From the NCBI GenBank assembly GCA_964597535.1, contig CAZQYB010000017.1, positions 1 to 25,747 on the forward strand: a stretch of 25,747 bases of DNA, read 5' to 3'. The notes under the pieces were generated by a model, which saw only the letters and a program-made list of their open reading frames with translations, was not told the origin of the DNA and ran no database searches. This document shows, one piece after another, positions 16,964 through 24,842 of this stretch (its first letter is position 1; the number at the start of each line of letters is the position of its first letter). The translations under genes and the position numbers were made by a program. The stretch comes from CAZQYB01 sp964597535 (GTDB taxonomy: Bacteria > Planctomycetota > Phycisphaerae > Sedimentisphaerales > Anaerobacaceae).

Positions 16964-17917
16964 ATGCTGAAAACTGATAGTGGCGGGCAGGAGAATGTTT
17001 TTGCGATGACTAATTATTCGAGGCGACAGTTTCTTGAGCGTTCGCTGTGTACCGCTGCGGGTATATTTGCTGCCGGCGCCTTAACTTCCTGCAGCAGTCC
17101 GCAAATTTCTTCTGCAGCAAAACCGGGCTCAAAGATGCGTTTTGGCCTGGTTACGTATCTGTGGGGCAAAGACTGGGACCTGCCGACCCTTCTCCGCAAC
17201 TGTGAAACAAGCAACGTGCTCGGTGTTGAGCTGCGCACCGAGCACGCCCACGGCGTCGAATCGCACCTTAACGCCCGGCAGCGCCAAAACGTAAAAAAGC
17301 GTTTTGACGACAGCCCTGTAACACTTGTTGGTTTGGGAACGAACTTCTGCTTTCATCACACTGACCCGGCAAAGCTTCAGAAAAACATTGATGGGGCGAA
17401 GCAGTACATCGTGCTTTCGCACGACGTTGGCGGCAGCGGTGTCAAGGTCAAGCCGAATGCTCTGCCGCAAGGCGTGCCGGTCGAAAAAACCATTGAGCAG
17501 ATTGGCAAATCGCTCAATGAACTTGGCAGGTTTGCAGCTGACTACGGACAGGAAATCCGCGTCGAGGTGCACGGCAGAAAAACTTCAAGGCTGCCGATTA
17601 TGAAGCGGATTTTCGACGTTGCCGACCACCCGAATGTAGGTGTATGCTGGAATTGCAACGACGTGGACCTGCACGGCAAAGGCCTCGAGTACAACTTCAA
17701 TCTCGTCAAAGACCGCTTCGGCGCAACCGTCCACGTGCGGGAATTGAACATCGGCAAATATCCGTATCAGCAATTGATGAGCTTATTCGTGAGGATGGAC
17801 TACAAGGGCTGGATACTGCTCGAGGCCCGCACAAAACCCGAAGACCGCGTCGAGGCGCTGGCCCAGCAGCGAACACTTTTCGAGCAAATGGTGGCTAAGG
17901 CACAGGCCATCGGCTGA
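16964..17917 (+). CDS. Tat lipoprotein, sugar isomerase/epimerase-like TIM barrel (317 aa)
   Basis: ATG 16964 abuts the previous stop and has GAGG 6 nt upstream; a second in-frame ATG at 17006 (AGGAG, 12 nt) would give 303 aa. Both keep the Tat motif YSRRQFLERS (18-27) and lipobox LTSC (Cys43). The mature part is a xylose-isomerase-like TIM barrel: MRFGLVTYLWGKDWDLP, LGVELRTEHAHGVES, RVEVHGRKTSRLP, VGVCWNCNDVD and WILLEARTKPED. The charged residues at strand ends are the likely metal-site positions. In the family these proteins isomerise or epimerise sugars, and partnership with a Gfo/Idh/MocA enzyme is common, for example on 3-keto-sugars. Its signal peptide is strikingly similar to that of the upstream, otherwise unrelated protein. 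Confidence 0.82.
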   Translation: MLKTDSGGQENVFAMTNYSRRQFLERSLCTAAGIFAAGALTSCSSPQISSAAKPGSKMRFGLVTYLWGKDWDLPTLLRNCETSNVLGVELRTEHAHGVESHLNARQRQNVKKRFDDSPVTLVGLGTNFCFHHTDPAKLQKNIDGAKQYIVLSHDVGGSGVKVKPNALPQGVPVEKTIEQIGKSLNELGRFAADYGQEIRVEVHGRKTSRLPIMKRIFDVADHPNVGVCWNCNDVDLHGKGLEYNFNLVKDRFGATVHVRELNIGKYPYQQLMSLFVRMDYKGWILLEARTKPEDRVEALAQQRTLFEQMVAKAQAIG

Positions 17918-17994
17918 TTTGTTGACCGGGTCTGGCCTGTAAGTGGAAAATTAGGGGTGTATAGGGTACTTCGCAGGGACACCAAAGTTGTGGC

Positions 17995-18022
17995 TTTGAT
18001 TTTACTGCCGCACGGATATAAT
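17995..18022 (+). promoter_or_regulatory. Promoter giving a probably leaderless polX mRNA
   Basis: A perfect TATAAT lies at 18017-18022, with TTTGAT (17995-18000) 16 bp upstream. Only 7 bases separate the -10 box from the ATG at 18030, so transcription should begin at or next to the start codon. No Shine-Dalgarno sequence is present in front of that ATG. The 112-bp spacer from the preceding gene shows no clear terminator. Confidence 0.55.
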
Positions 18023-18029
18023 CAATCTT

Positions 18030-19760
18030 ATGAAAAATACCGTCCTTAGCGAGCTTTTCGACCAGATGGCCGACATTATGGAGATTCTCGGCGAAGACCG
18101 CTTTCGCATCGGTACCTACCGCAGGGTCGCACGCATTATTTCTGATATGCCGACCGACGTTGAGACCCTGCTTGCGACCGGCCAACTGGCAAAAACACCC
18201 GGCGTTGGAAAATCGAGTCTTGCCAAAATCGAAGAGTTCGTCAAGACCGGCGCCATAACCGCCCACCAGCAATTGCTCACTAAAATCCCACCGAGTCTGC
18301 TCGAGCTGCTCACCATACCCGGTATGGGACCAAAGGGCGTTAAAGCCGTCTATGGAAACCTGAAAGTAACAACCATCGCTGAACTGAAACGTGCAATCAA
18401 GAACGGCAGTGTTGCCCAAATGCCGGGCTTCGGCGACAAAAAAGCTGCGGCAATTGCAAAAGGCATTGCGTTTCTCGAAAAATCCACCGGCCGGATTCGC
18501 CTCGACCAGGCCCAGCAGGCAGCCGACCTGGTCACCGGATTTCTCCGGAACCTTACCTCCATTCAAAAAATCGTGCTCGCCGGCTCACTGCGACGGAGGG
18601 CCGAAACTATTGGCGACGTTGACATACTCGTTGCCGCTAAAAAGGGTAAGCAAATCATCCAGGCATTTACGCAGGCCCACTTTGTCCAGGAGCCCCTCGC
18701 CACCGGCCAGACAAAGGGCTCAGCGATTATCCAGACGGCAACCTGCCCCGTCCATGTCGATGTCCGTGTCGTGGCGAAGGAAAGTTTCGGTGCTGCGGCT
18801 CAGTATTTTACCGGCTCGAAGCAGCATAACGTCCGCCTTAGAGAAATCGCTGTAAAGGCGAAACTGAAACTGAATGAGTATGGCCTGTTCAAAGGGGACA
18901 AAACGGTGGCGGGTTCGGTTGAGGAAGAAATCTATCAAGGACTCGGCCTTGATTATATCAACCCTTTACTTCGCGAAGACCGTGGAGAAGTTGACGCCGC
19001 AAAGACCCACACACTGCCTCAGCTAATTGAATTTAAAGATATCAAAGGCGACCTCCACGTCCACACAAACGCCTCTGACGGTGATTGTGACATCTCCGAA
19101 CTCGCTGAGGCGGCAAGAGATATGGGTTATAAGTATATCTGCATCACGGACCACTCGAAGTCGTCCGCGATTGCCAACGGTCTGTCACCCAAACGATTGG
19201 CCCGGCAAATCAAACAAATCCACAAACTCAATGAGCAGTTAAAAGGCATAACAATCCTGGCGGGAACTGAAGTTGATGTCCTTGCCGACAGCTCTATTGA
19301 TTTCGATAACAAATTGCTCGCCGACCTCGATTTTGTAATAGCCGCAATACACTCCGGCCTGGCAGGCCCACGCGAAAAGGTAACAACCCGCACATTAAAG
19401 GCAATGGACAATCCCTATGTCAACTGCATCGCCCACCCGACCGGCAGATTGATTGGTCAGCGTGAACCGATGGATATTGATATCGCCGCCATCATTGAAC
19501 ACGCCGCTCAAACACACACTGCGCTGGAGGTAAATGCAAACCCCTGGCGCTTGGACCTGAAAGATGTGCACTGCAGGATGGCGGTCGAAGCTGGAGTTAA
19601 GCTCGCGATTGAGACCGATGCTCACAGCACCGCCGGCCTTTCTCTGATGGGCTACGGCGTGGCAACCGCCGCCCGGGGCTGGGCCACAAAGGCCGACGTC
19701 CTCAATACCCTCTCAGCCGCCAAAATCAAAAATTGGGTTCGCAGCAAAAGGCCGAGATAA
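18030..19760 (+). CDS. polX: DNA polymerase X with PHP exonuclease domain (576 aa)
   Basis: A full-length family-X repair polymerase fused to a PHP metal-dependent phosphoesterase, the usual bacterial PolX layout. Three helix-hairpin-helix segments occur at TPGVGKSSLAK (56-66), IPGMGPKGVK (96-105) and MPGFGDKKAAAI (131-142). The polymerase active site is GSLRRRAETIGDVDILVA (185-202), with D197 and D199, and the third acid lies in HVDVRVV (D244/D246). The PHP metal ligands all appear intact: DLHVH (341-345), TDH (373-375), E414, H441, H469 and TDAH (529-532). It probably fills gaps and trims 3' ends in base-excision or end-joining repair. It heads a run with three nucleotide and RNA-end enzymes downstream and appears to be translated from a leaderless transcript. 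Confidence 0.95.
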   Translation: MKNTVLSELFDQMADIMEILGEDRFRIGTYRRVARIISDMPTDVETLLATGQLAKTPGVGKSSLAKIEEFVKTGAITAHQQLLTKIPPSLLELLTIPGMGPKGVKAVYGNLKVTTIAELKRAIKNGSVAQMPGFGDKKAAAIAKGIAFLEKSTGRIRLDQAQQAADLVTGFLRNLTSIQKIVLAGSLRRRAETIGDVDILVAAKKGKQIIQAFTQAHFVQEPLATGQTKGSAIIQTATCPVHVDVRVVAKESFGAAAQYFTGSKQHNVRLREIAVKAKLKLNEYGLFKGDKTVAGSVEEEIYQGLGLDYINPLLREDRGEVDAAKTHTLPQLIEFKDIKGDLHVHTNASDGDCDISELAEAARDMGYKYICITDHSKSSAIANGLSPKRLARQIKQIHKLNEQLKGITILAGTEVDVLADSSIDFDNKLLADLDFVIAAIHSGLAGPREKVTTRTLKAMDNPYVNCIAHPTGRLIGQREPMDIDIAAIIEHAAQTHTALEVNANPWRLDLKDVHCRMAVEAGVKLAIETDAHSTAGLSLMGYGVATAARGWATKADVLNTLSAAKIKNWVRSKRPR

Positions 19761-19786
19761 ATCATAACCAGACTTGGAATGTAGCT

Positions 19787-20329
19787 ATGTCCTCTGAATC
19801 GGTAAAAATCCTGCTGACAGGCCTGCCGGGTTGCGGCAAAACAACCGCTGTAACGAAAATTATAGCTGACCTTAATCGCGAAAAAGTAGCGGGCTTTTAC
19901 ACGCAGGAGATTCGTCAAAACGGCACGCGAAAAGGTTTTCGCTGGACAAGCTTAGACGGAGCTACCGGAATATTGGCCCGCGTTGACATTAAAGGCCCTT
20001 TTAGAGTAGGCAAATATGGTGTTGATGTCCCCGGCTTTGAGAAAGCTGTCGTGCCGATTTTGGATGTTGAACGAAACGATGCGGAATTATTTGTCATCGA
20101 TGAGATTGGCAAGATGGAATGCTTTTCTGAAAAGTTTATCACTGCGGTGCGCCGGCTCTTTGCTTCTGATAAATCCGTGTTGGCAACCGTGGCCCAAAAA
20201 GGCCGTGGTCTTATCTCTGAAGTAAAAAATTATCCCGGCACCAGACTATTTAATTTAGCACGTCAGGGTCGTGATAAAACAATAGCCGAAATTTTACAAG
20301 TCCTTTCATTTTTGAAAAAACCGTCGTAA
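19787..20329 (+). CDS. THEP1-type P-loop nucleoside-triphosphatase (180 aa)
   Basis: ATG 19787 gives 180 aa with the Walker A motif (GLPGCGKTT) near the N-terminus, as in archaeal and Aquifex THEP1. The alternative ATG at 19733 would overlap polX by 28 bp and add 18 unconserved residues. Other family marks are the Walker B ELFVIDEIGKMECFS, GKYGVDVPGFEKAVVPIL, and ATVAQKGRGLISEVK before the C-terminal helix. THEP1 proteins hydrolyse NTPs in vitro; their cell role is not established, though a nucleotide or RNA kinase-like function has been suggested. It lies 26 nt after polX and about 56 nt before a polynucleotide kinase, so a shared transcript is likely. Confidence 0.88.
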   Translation: MSSESVKILLTGLPGCGKTTAVTKIIADLNREKVAGFYTQEIRQNGTRKGFRWTSLDGATGILARVDIKGPFRVGKYGVDVPGFEKAVVPILDVERNDAELFVIDEIGKMECFSEKFITAVRRLFASDKSVLATVAQKGRGLISEVKNYPGTRLFNLARQGRDKTIAEILQVLSFLKKPS

Positions 20330-20385
20330 TTATAAGGCTGTGCCGATATGATAGGGCGGGACAGGACTTCTTAATCAGTTACAGG

Positions 20386-21258
20386 ATGCGGGCTTCGATG
20401 GCAGAGGATTGGGCCGACAAGATTGCTCGGCGGCTTATAAGCCGAGGCTTAATGCAAACAGGTATCTGTTTGATTCTCGGTGCCGCTGACACAGGCAAAA
20501 CCTCCCTTGTTGAAGCTCTTGCAAAACACTCAGCTTCGAGCCAGCCCCTTGCGGTTATCGATGCGGACATTGGCCAGTCCCACATTGGGCCGCCTGCGGC
20601 AGTCGGCTGGGCACTTGTGGACAAGCCGGAAATTAGCTTTTCACAGCTTGCTGTCAGCGGCATCAGCTTTGTGGGGGACGTAACACCGGTAGGCCATCTT
20701 CTCCAGCTAACCGCTGCTATCGCACAATGCGTTCGCCGGGCATCCGAAGCCGCCGAGCTAATCATAATCGATACTCCCGGCTTTATCTCTGGAGGCCCAG
20801 CGACTGCTTTGTGGTGGACGGTGCAGCGAATATTGCGGCCTAAATCGATTTTGGCAGTCCAGCGCAGCGATGAGCTAAGCGACATCGTTGCCGGCCTGCG
20901 CTCTCTCGACCTTACACTTGAGTTAATTGAGTCCCCGCCGGAAATACCCACCAAATCGCCGCAAAATAGGCGCAGCTATCGGCAAAGCAAATTTAACGAT
21001 TACTTTCATGGCTCTTGTCTTCATAATATCCGCCTGAGTGACATAGCCATCCAGTCAGGCCGGAATTTAGACCGCAGTGGTTTTGTTCATCGACTTGTTG
21101 CGCTGAGAGATGAAAAAGGTATAGATTTGGCCGTTGGCGTGATAGCGGATTGGCAGGACGATAGGGACATTGTGGTTGTTAGAGCACCTCAGCTTGATGT
21201 CGGCCAAATCCGTTGTCTTGTTATCGGAGACCTCTCGATAGAGATTCATTCAGAGTAG
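20386..21258 (+). CDS. Clp1/Grc3-type polynucleotide 5'-hydroxyl kinase (290 aa)
   Basis: A P-loop kinase of the CLP1_P family, which phosphorylates 5'-OH ends of RNA and sometimes DNA. Visible motifs in order are the Walker A LGAADTGKTSLVE (31-43), VIDADIGQSHIGPP (57-70) with the DxDxGQ characteristic of Clp1/Grc3, FVGDVTPVGH (95-104) matching the Clp1 lid segment, and IIIDTPGFISGG, like Grc3 NTPGW. The C-terminal part is less conserved and could form a beta domain. ATG 20386 (or 20398) is chosen because no better start lies upstream; there is no clear ribosome-binding site. It ends 5 nt before rtcA, implying translational coupling. This kinase is mostly known from eukaryotes and archaea, so a bacterial copy beside rtcA is notable. 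Confidence 0.82.
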   Translation: MRASMAEDWADKIARRLISRGLMQTGICLILGAADTGKTSLVEALAKHSASSQPLAVIDADIGQSHIGPPAAVGWALVDKPEISFSQLAVSGISFVGDVTPVGHLLQLTAAIAQCVRRASEAAELIIIDTPGFISGGPATALWWTVQRILRPKSILAVQRSDELSDIVAGLRSLDLTLELIESPPEIPTKSPQNRRSYRQSKFNDYFHGSCLHNIRLSDIAIQSGRNLDRSGFVHRLVALRDEKGIDLAVGVIADWQDDRDIVVVRAPQLDVGQIRCLVIGDLSIEIHSE

Positions 21259-21263
21259 TTGAT

Positions 21264-22292
21264 ATGGATACTGTGGTTATTGACGGCAGCACGGGCGAAG
21301 GAGGGGGCCAGATACTGCGAACAAGTCTGGCCTTATCGTGCGTAACAGGCAGAGGTTTACATATTGAAAACATTCGCGCCGCTCGTCGTAACCCCGGCCT
21401 GGCAAAGCAGCACTTAAGTTGCGTCCACGCTGCATGTCAAATCTGTAGCGGGAAATGCCAGGGGGCTGCCCTCCGCTCAAAAACACTGGACTTTCAACCA
21501 GGGGCTCTACAAAGCGGCGATTATTATTTTGATATCGGCTCAGCCGGCTCCGCATCTTTGGTAATTCAGACTCTATTGCCGCCTTTATTTTTGGCTGACA
21601 AATCTTCCACAGTCACCGTTACCGGCGGGACACATAATCCTTTGGCTCCTCCGTTTGACTTTCTTGTGGAGACGTTCCTGCCCGCTGTCGCAGCCGGTGG
21701 CTTCGGCGCTAATTGCAAACTGGTAAAGCACGGCTTTTATCCCGCCGGCGGCGGCAAAATAACTTTTCATATCCGGCCCGGCACAAAAAGACCGAACGAG
21801 AAAATCAACCTTTGTCAGTCGAGCAGAGAGCCGAAGATTTTCGCGCTCGTTTACACAGCCGGCCTTCCCGCACGCATCGCCCAGCGCCAGCAGAAGCTAT
21901 TGCTTCAAAGCAAGCTGGGCATCCGGAAGGTTGAGCACGTCGAGGTAACAGATTCCGATGGGCCGGGAAATTGTGTGATGATTCGACTTTGTGATGACAG
22001 ACGCACAACAGTTTTTACTGCCTTTGGAATGCGAGGGAAACCCTCACAAAAAGTGGTTGGTGAGGTTGTTGGTTTGGCCGAAGACTTCCTCGCCGGCGGT
22101 GCTTGTATTGACCGCTTCCTGGCCGACCAGCTTTTAATCTATATGGCAATCTCCAAAGCCGGCGCGTACACAACCAATGAGCTTTCCAGCCACCTTCTGA
22201 CAAATATGGAAATAATAAAAAAATTTCTGCCTGTTGATTTTGCTGTGGAACAGCAGAAAAAGGGTTATGGAATTTCCTGCCGGCCTGCGTAA
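21264..22292 (+). CDS. rtcA: RNA 3'-terminal phosphate cyclase (342 aa)
   Basis: RtcA converts an RNA 3'-phosphate to a 2',3'-cyclic phosphate with ATP. The start is ATG 21264, 5 nt after the kinase stop. The N-terminus VVIDGSTGEGGGQILRTSLA, the stretches HNPLAPPFDF and KHGFYPAGGGKI, and YFDIGSAGSASLVIQT follow the E. coli enzyme closely. The nucleophilic histidine that carries AMP (E. coli His309) is present as SHLLTN (His310), followed by the conserved FLPVDF. Length is normal. No rtcB ligase or sigma54 activator rtcR is in the window, unlike the enterobacterial operon; it is coupled to a Clp1/Grc3-type kinase instead. It is expected to be catalytically active. Confidence 0.95.
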   Translation: MDTVVIDGSTGEGGGQILRTSLALSCVTGRGLHIENIRAARRNPGLAKQHLSCVHAACQICSGKCQGAALRSKTLDFQPGALQSGDYYFDIGSAGSASLVIQTLLPPLFLADKSSTVTVTGGTHNPLAPPFDFLVETFLPAVAAGGFGANCKLVKHGFYPAGGGKITFHIRPGTKRPNEKINLCQSSREPKIFALVYTAGLPARIAQRQQKLLLQSKLGIRKVEHVEVTDSDGPGNCVMIRLCDDRRTTVFTAFGMRGKPSQKVVGEVVGLAEDFLAGGACIDRFLADQLLIYMAISKAGAYTTNELSSHLLTNMEIIKKFLPVDFAVEQQKKGYGISCRPA

Positions 22293-22576
22293 AATATAGT
22301 TAAGTTTTGTTTCCGAATCGGCTTATCCACTTGGCGATTCAGGCCGAAACGCTGTAACCGAGCTCACGGGGGTAGCGATTTCGTTATGCCTGTGGGGCTG
22401 TGTGTGGGCACAGTCGGCGGCGAGGGGGTTGGTGTATTAATGCTGCTTGTTTCGGGATTGTATCTTGCAATACTGTCCGACTATGCTATCATTTCTTGTG
22501 TGCTGTTAAAATCGGCACGCTGGGAGCAGAGGCGTAATTGCGGATATAGTGGTTTGTCAATTGTGGAGTAACAAAG
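22293..22576 (+). other. Intergenic region (284 bp) with tandem hairpins, possible small RNA or leader
   Basis: GAATCG (22315-22320) pairs with CGATTC (22335-22340). CGAAACGCT (22345-22353) pairs with AGCGATTTCG (22374-22383) with one bulged A, and inside it CCG can pair with CGG. A third stem, CTGTG/CACAG, lies further along within 22386-22415. A TATAGT box just after rtcA (22295-22300) could start transcription, but its -35 is weak. No run of T follows the hairpins, so they are not a plain terminator. A short ORF (22386-22571) overlaps part of this region but shows no recognisable family and is not called. Confidence 0.3.
22465..22492 (+). promoter_or_regulatory. Candidate promoter for the methyltransferase gene
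   Basis: TTGCAA (22465-22470) and TATCAT (22487-22492) are 16 bp apart, each matching 4-5 of 6 consensus bases. Transcription would begin about 80 nt before the ATG at 22577. Confidence 0.35.
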
Positions 22577-23104
22577 ATGCGGGCCACGCGTTTTATCTAT
22601 GAGTTTCTCAAGCATCCCATAGAGGTCGGTACGGTCACTCGCAGCCAAAAGCTCCTTGCTCGTTCAATGGCCCAGGAGATAGATGGGAGCCCGCATGTTG
22701 TTGAATTCGGGGCGGGAATGGGTTCTGTAACCACTCAAATCTTAAAGCGTCTGCCGAAGGATGGGCGCTTGACGTGCTTTGAGATAAATCCAACGTTTTG
22801 TAAGCATTTGCTCAGGATTAACGACCACAGACTAAAAGTTATTAATGATGACGCCAAAAACTGCGAAAAATACGTTGATACTTTGGATTGTGTTGTCTCC
22901 GGTCTGCCGCTTGCACTATTTAGCAGGTCCAGGAGAGAAAAGATTCTGGGCATATCGAGCAAATCGAAAAGATTTATTCAACTGCAATACTCTTCTTTAT
23001 TGAAAAAAACTATGGAAAGTTACTTTTCAGATGTGCAGGTCAGGTTTGTGCTGCTGAACCTGCCTCCTGCTTTTATCCACGTTTGCAGCAATTCAACGCA
23101 ATGA
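22577..23104 (+). CDS. Small class I SAM-dependent methyltransferase, phospholipid N-methyltransferase-like (175 aa)
   Basis: The SAM-binding motif I is VVEFGAGMGSVTTQIL (41-56), followed by the acidic strand end CFEIN (67-71) and motif VVSGLPLALFS (106-116). The N-terminus, FLKHPIEVGTVTRSQKLLARSM, resembles the PmtA-like phospholipid N-methyltransferases (phosphatidylethanolamine methylation) and more distantly the KsgA-type rRNA dimethylases. Substrate assignment is therefore tentative. GGAG lies 8 nt before the ATG. It has its own candidate promoter and ends 15 nt from the convergent uxaC gene. Confidence 0.72.
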   Translation: MRATRFIYEFLKHPIEVGTVTRSQKLLARSMAQEIDGSPHVVEFGAGMGSVTTQILKRLPKDGRLTCFEINPTFCKHLLRINDHRLKVINDDAKNCEKYVDTLDCVVSGLPLALFSRSRREKILGISSKSKRFIQLQYSSLLKKTMESYFSDVQVRFVLLNLPPAFIHVCSNSTQ

Positions 23105-23119
23105 TGTCCTGTGTCGAAG

Positions 23120-24535
23120 CTAATCCAGCTCCATTGGAAAATAGTTCTTGGCATTGTTGTAGCAGATGTCCTCGACCATTTGTCCGAGCAGTTCCATATC
23201 GGCGGGCAAAAGTCCCGCTTCGACGTCGTTGCCGAGTAATTGGCAGAGTATCCGGCGGAAATATTCATGCCTTGGGAACGACAAAAAACTCCGCGAGTCT
23301 GTTACCATACCGACGAAACGACTGAGCAGTCCCATATTTGAAAGAGAGTTGATTTGCCTTTCAATCCCGTCCTTTTGGTCGAGGAACCACCAGGCAGTGC
23401 CGTACTGCATCTTGCCCACCGCCGAGCCGTCCTGAAAGTTGCCGAGCATCGTGGCTATAACTTCGTTGTCCCCGGGATTCATATTGTACACAATCGTTTT
23501 CGGCAGTTGTTTGTGCGCATCCAGTCTATCCAGAAACTTCGCCAACGGTCTTGCTATCTCGAAATCGCCGATTGAATCGAAGCCCGTATCCGGACCGAGC
23601 GTATTTAACATTCGCGTATTGTTATTTCGCAGCGCTCCGAAGTGAAGCTGCTGAACCCAGCCGCGTTCCGCGTCCATCAAAGCGAATTCGAACATCATCG
23701 CTGATTTGAATTTGAGGCCCTCTAACTCCTCAAGTTTCTTGCTGCTCCTTATCTTACTAAAGATGTTTTCGATTTCACGTTCGGTATAGTCTTCTACATA
23801 AGCGGTTTCGATGCCGTGGTCTGAAAGGCGGCAGCGGTTTTTATGGAAATAGTCGTGCCGTTTCCGGATTGCTGCAACGTAAGAAGCAAAGTCGGTTATG
23901 TCGATGTCGCAAACGCTTTCGAGTTTATCAATCCACGCGTTCAGAACAGGGATGTCTTCAACGGCCATAGCTTTATCAGGCCGAAAAGCAGTATGGACTT
24001 TGATATCAAAACCGTCAGCTCGGATTTGTCGGTGTGCTTCCAATGAATCGAGCGGCTCCTCGGTAGTGCAGATAAGTTTAACGTTCATTTTGCGAAGGAT
24101 ATTGCGCACGCTGAACTCCGGCGTCCTTAATATCTCACCGCACCTCTCATAGATATCCTTGGCGGTACTCGGATTCAGCAGTTTGTCCTTTATGCCGAAC
24201 GGATTCTTAAGCTCCATATGGGTCCAGTGATAGAGCGGATTTCGCAGGCAGCAGGGCACGGCCTGGGCCCACTTTTCGAACTTTTCATAATCGCCCGCAT
24301 CGCCCGTACAGAACCGCTCGTCCACACCGTTGGCCCTCATAGCGCGCCATTTGTAGTGGTCGCCGTAAAGCCATATTTGAGTCAGGTTGTCGAACCTGTA
24401 GTCCGCCGCTATTTTGTCCGCCGGCAAATGGCAGTGATAGTCATAGATGGGCATTTCTTTCGCGTGTTCGTGGTAAAGAATCCTCGCACTTTTATTTTGC
24501 AGCAGGAAATCTTCCGATATGAATTCAGCAGCCAT
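23120..24535 (-). CDS. uxaC: Glucuronate/uronate isomerase UxaC (471 aa)
   Basis: UxaC interconverts glucuronate with fructuronate, and galacturonate with tagaturonate, in the cytoplasm, the first step of hexuronate breakdown. The amidohydrolase-like metal motif DYHCHLPADKIA (32-43) and the family stretches WTHMELKNPFGI, QLHFGALRNNNTRM and the C-terminal FVGMVTDSRSFLSFPRHEYFRR are intact. Length is typical. GAGG lies 7 nt before ATG 24535. It is the last of three co-directional genes (gnd, a small membrane protein, uxaC), so uronate carbon can feed central sugar-acid metabolism. The neighbouring oxidoreductase clusters may supply such sugars, but that is inference. Confidence 0.96.
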   Translation of the reverse strand: MAAEFISEDFLLQNKSARILYHEHAKEMPIYDYHCHLPADKIAADYRFDNLTQIWLYGDHYKWRAMRANGVDERFCTGDAGDYEKFEKWAQAVPCCLRNPLYHWTHMELKNPFGIKDKLLNPSTAKDIYERCGEILRTPEFSVRNILRKMNVKLICTTEEPLDSLEAHRQIRADGFDIKVHTAFRPDKAMAVEDIPVLNAWIDKLESVCDIDITDFASYVAAIRKRHDYFHKNRCRLSDHGIETAYVEDYTEREIENIFSKIRSSKKLEELEGLKFKSAMMFEFALMDAERGWVQQLHFGALRNNNTRMLNTLGPDTGFDSIGDFEIARPLAKFLDRLDAHKQLPKTIVYNMNPGDNEVIATMLGNFQDGSAVGKMQYGTAWWFLDQKDGIERQINSLSNMGLLSRFVGMVTDSRSFLSFPRHEYFRRILCQLLGNDVEAGLLPADMELLGQMVEDICYNNAKNYFPMELD

Positions 24536-24563
24536 TTTTAGTCCTCACAGCGTATGCATATTC

Positions 24564-24794
24564 TTATTTGTCGTTTGCGCTATTCTTGCTTTCGTCGCGT
24601 TTATATGTTGGTTTCTTATAGTCTTCCATTTTCTTTGCATATTCGTCAAATGACTTCTTTATCTGTTGCAGATGTTTAGTTGTTGGTTTTGGTCTCTTTT
24701 TTTCCTGAAAATAGTCGATAATCCTCCACACACCGTATATTATCCACCCAACTGCTAATACTACTGCCGCAGTTATCCATATTATTCTGAACAT
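24564..24794 (-). CDS. Small single-pass membrane protein, unknown function (76 aa)
   Basis: One N-terminal transmembrane helix (about residues 3-24, IIWITAAVVLAVGWIIYGVW), then a Lys/Glu-rich, probably helical tail (about 30-76) that would face the cytoplasm if the N-terminus is outside. A purine-rich AGAGAG lies upstream of the ATG. It sits 48 nt after gnd and 28 nt before uxaC in the same direction, with no shadowing gene on the other strand, which supports it as real. No family recognised. Confidence 0.55.
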   Translation of the reverse strand: MFRIIWITAAVVLAVGWIIYGVWRIIDYFQEKKRPKPTTKHLQQIKKSFDEYAKKMEDYKKPTYKRDESKNSANDK

Positions 24795-24842
24795 AACATT
24801 CTCTCTCTTATCAAGTAATCAAGCCCCTGCTACTTATCTACT

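Noticed and set aside
17918..18029. Terminator between the isomerase gene and polX (GGTGT/ACACC)
   Set aside because: The stem is only 5 bp with an 18-base loop and no T tract.
22084..22180. RtcA appears to lack a histidine in the ADQL motif (DRFLADQL)
   Set aside because: E. coli RtcA has EYLADQL there too. The AMP-carrying histidine lies further on in SHLLTN, and it is present at residue 310.
22386..22571. Short plus-strand ORF of 61 aa
   Set aside because: No ribosome-binding site or recognisable motif; it overlaps the hairpin region and candidate promoter.
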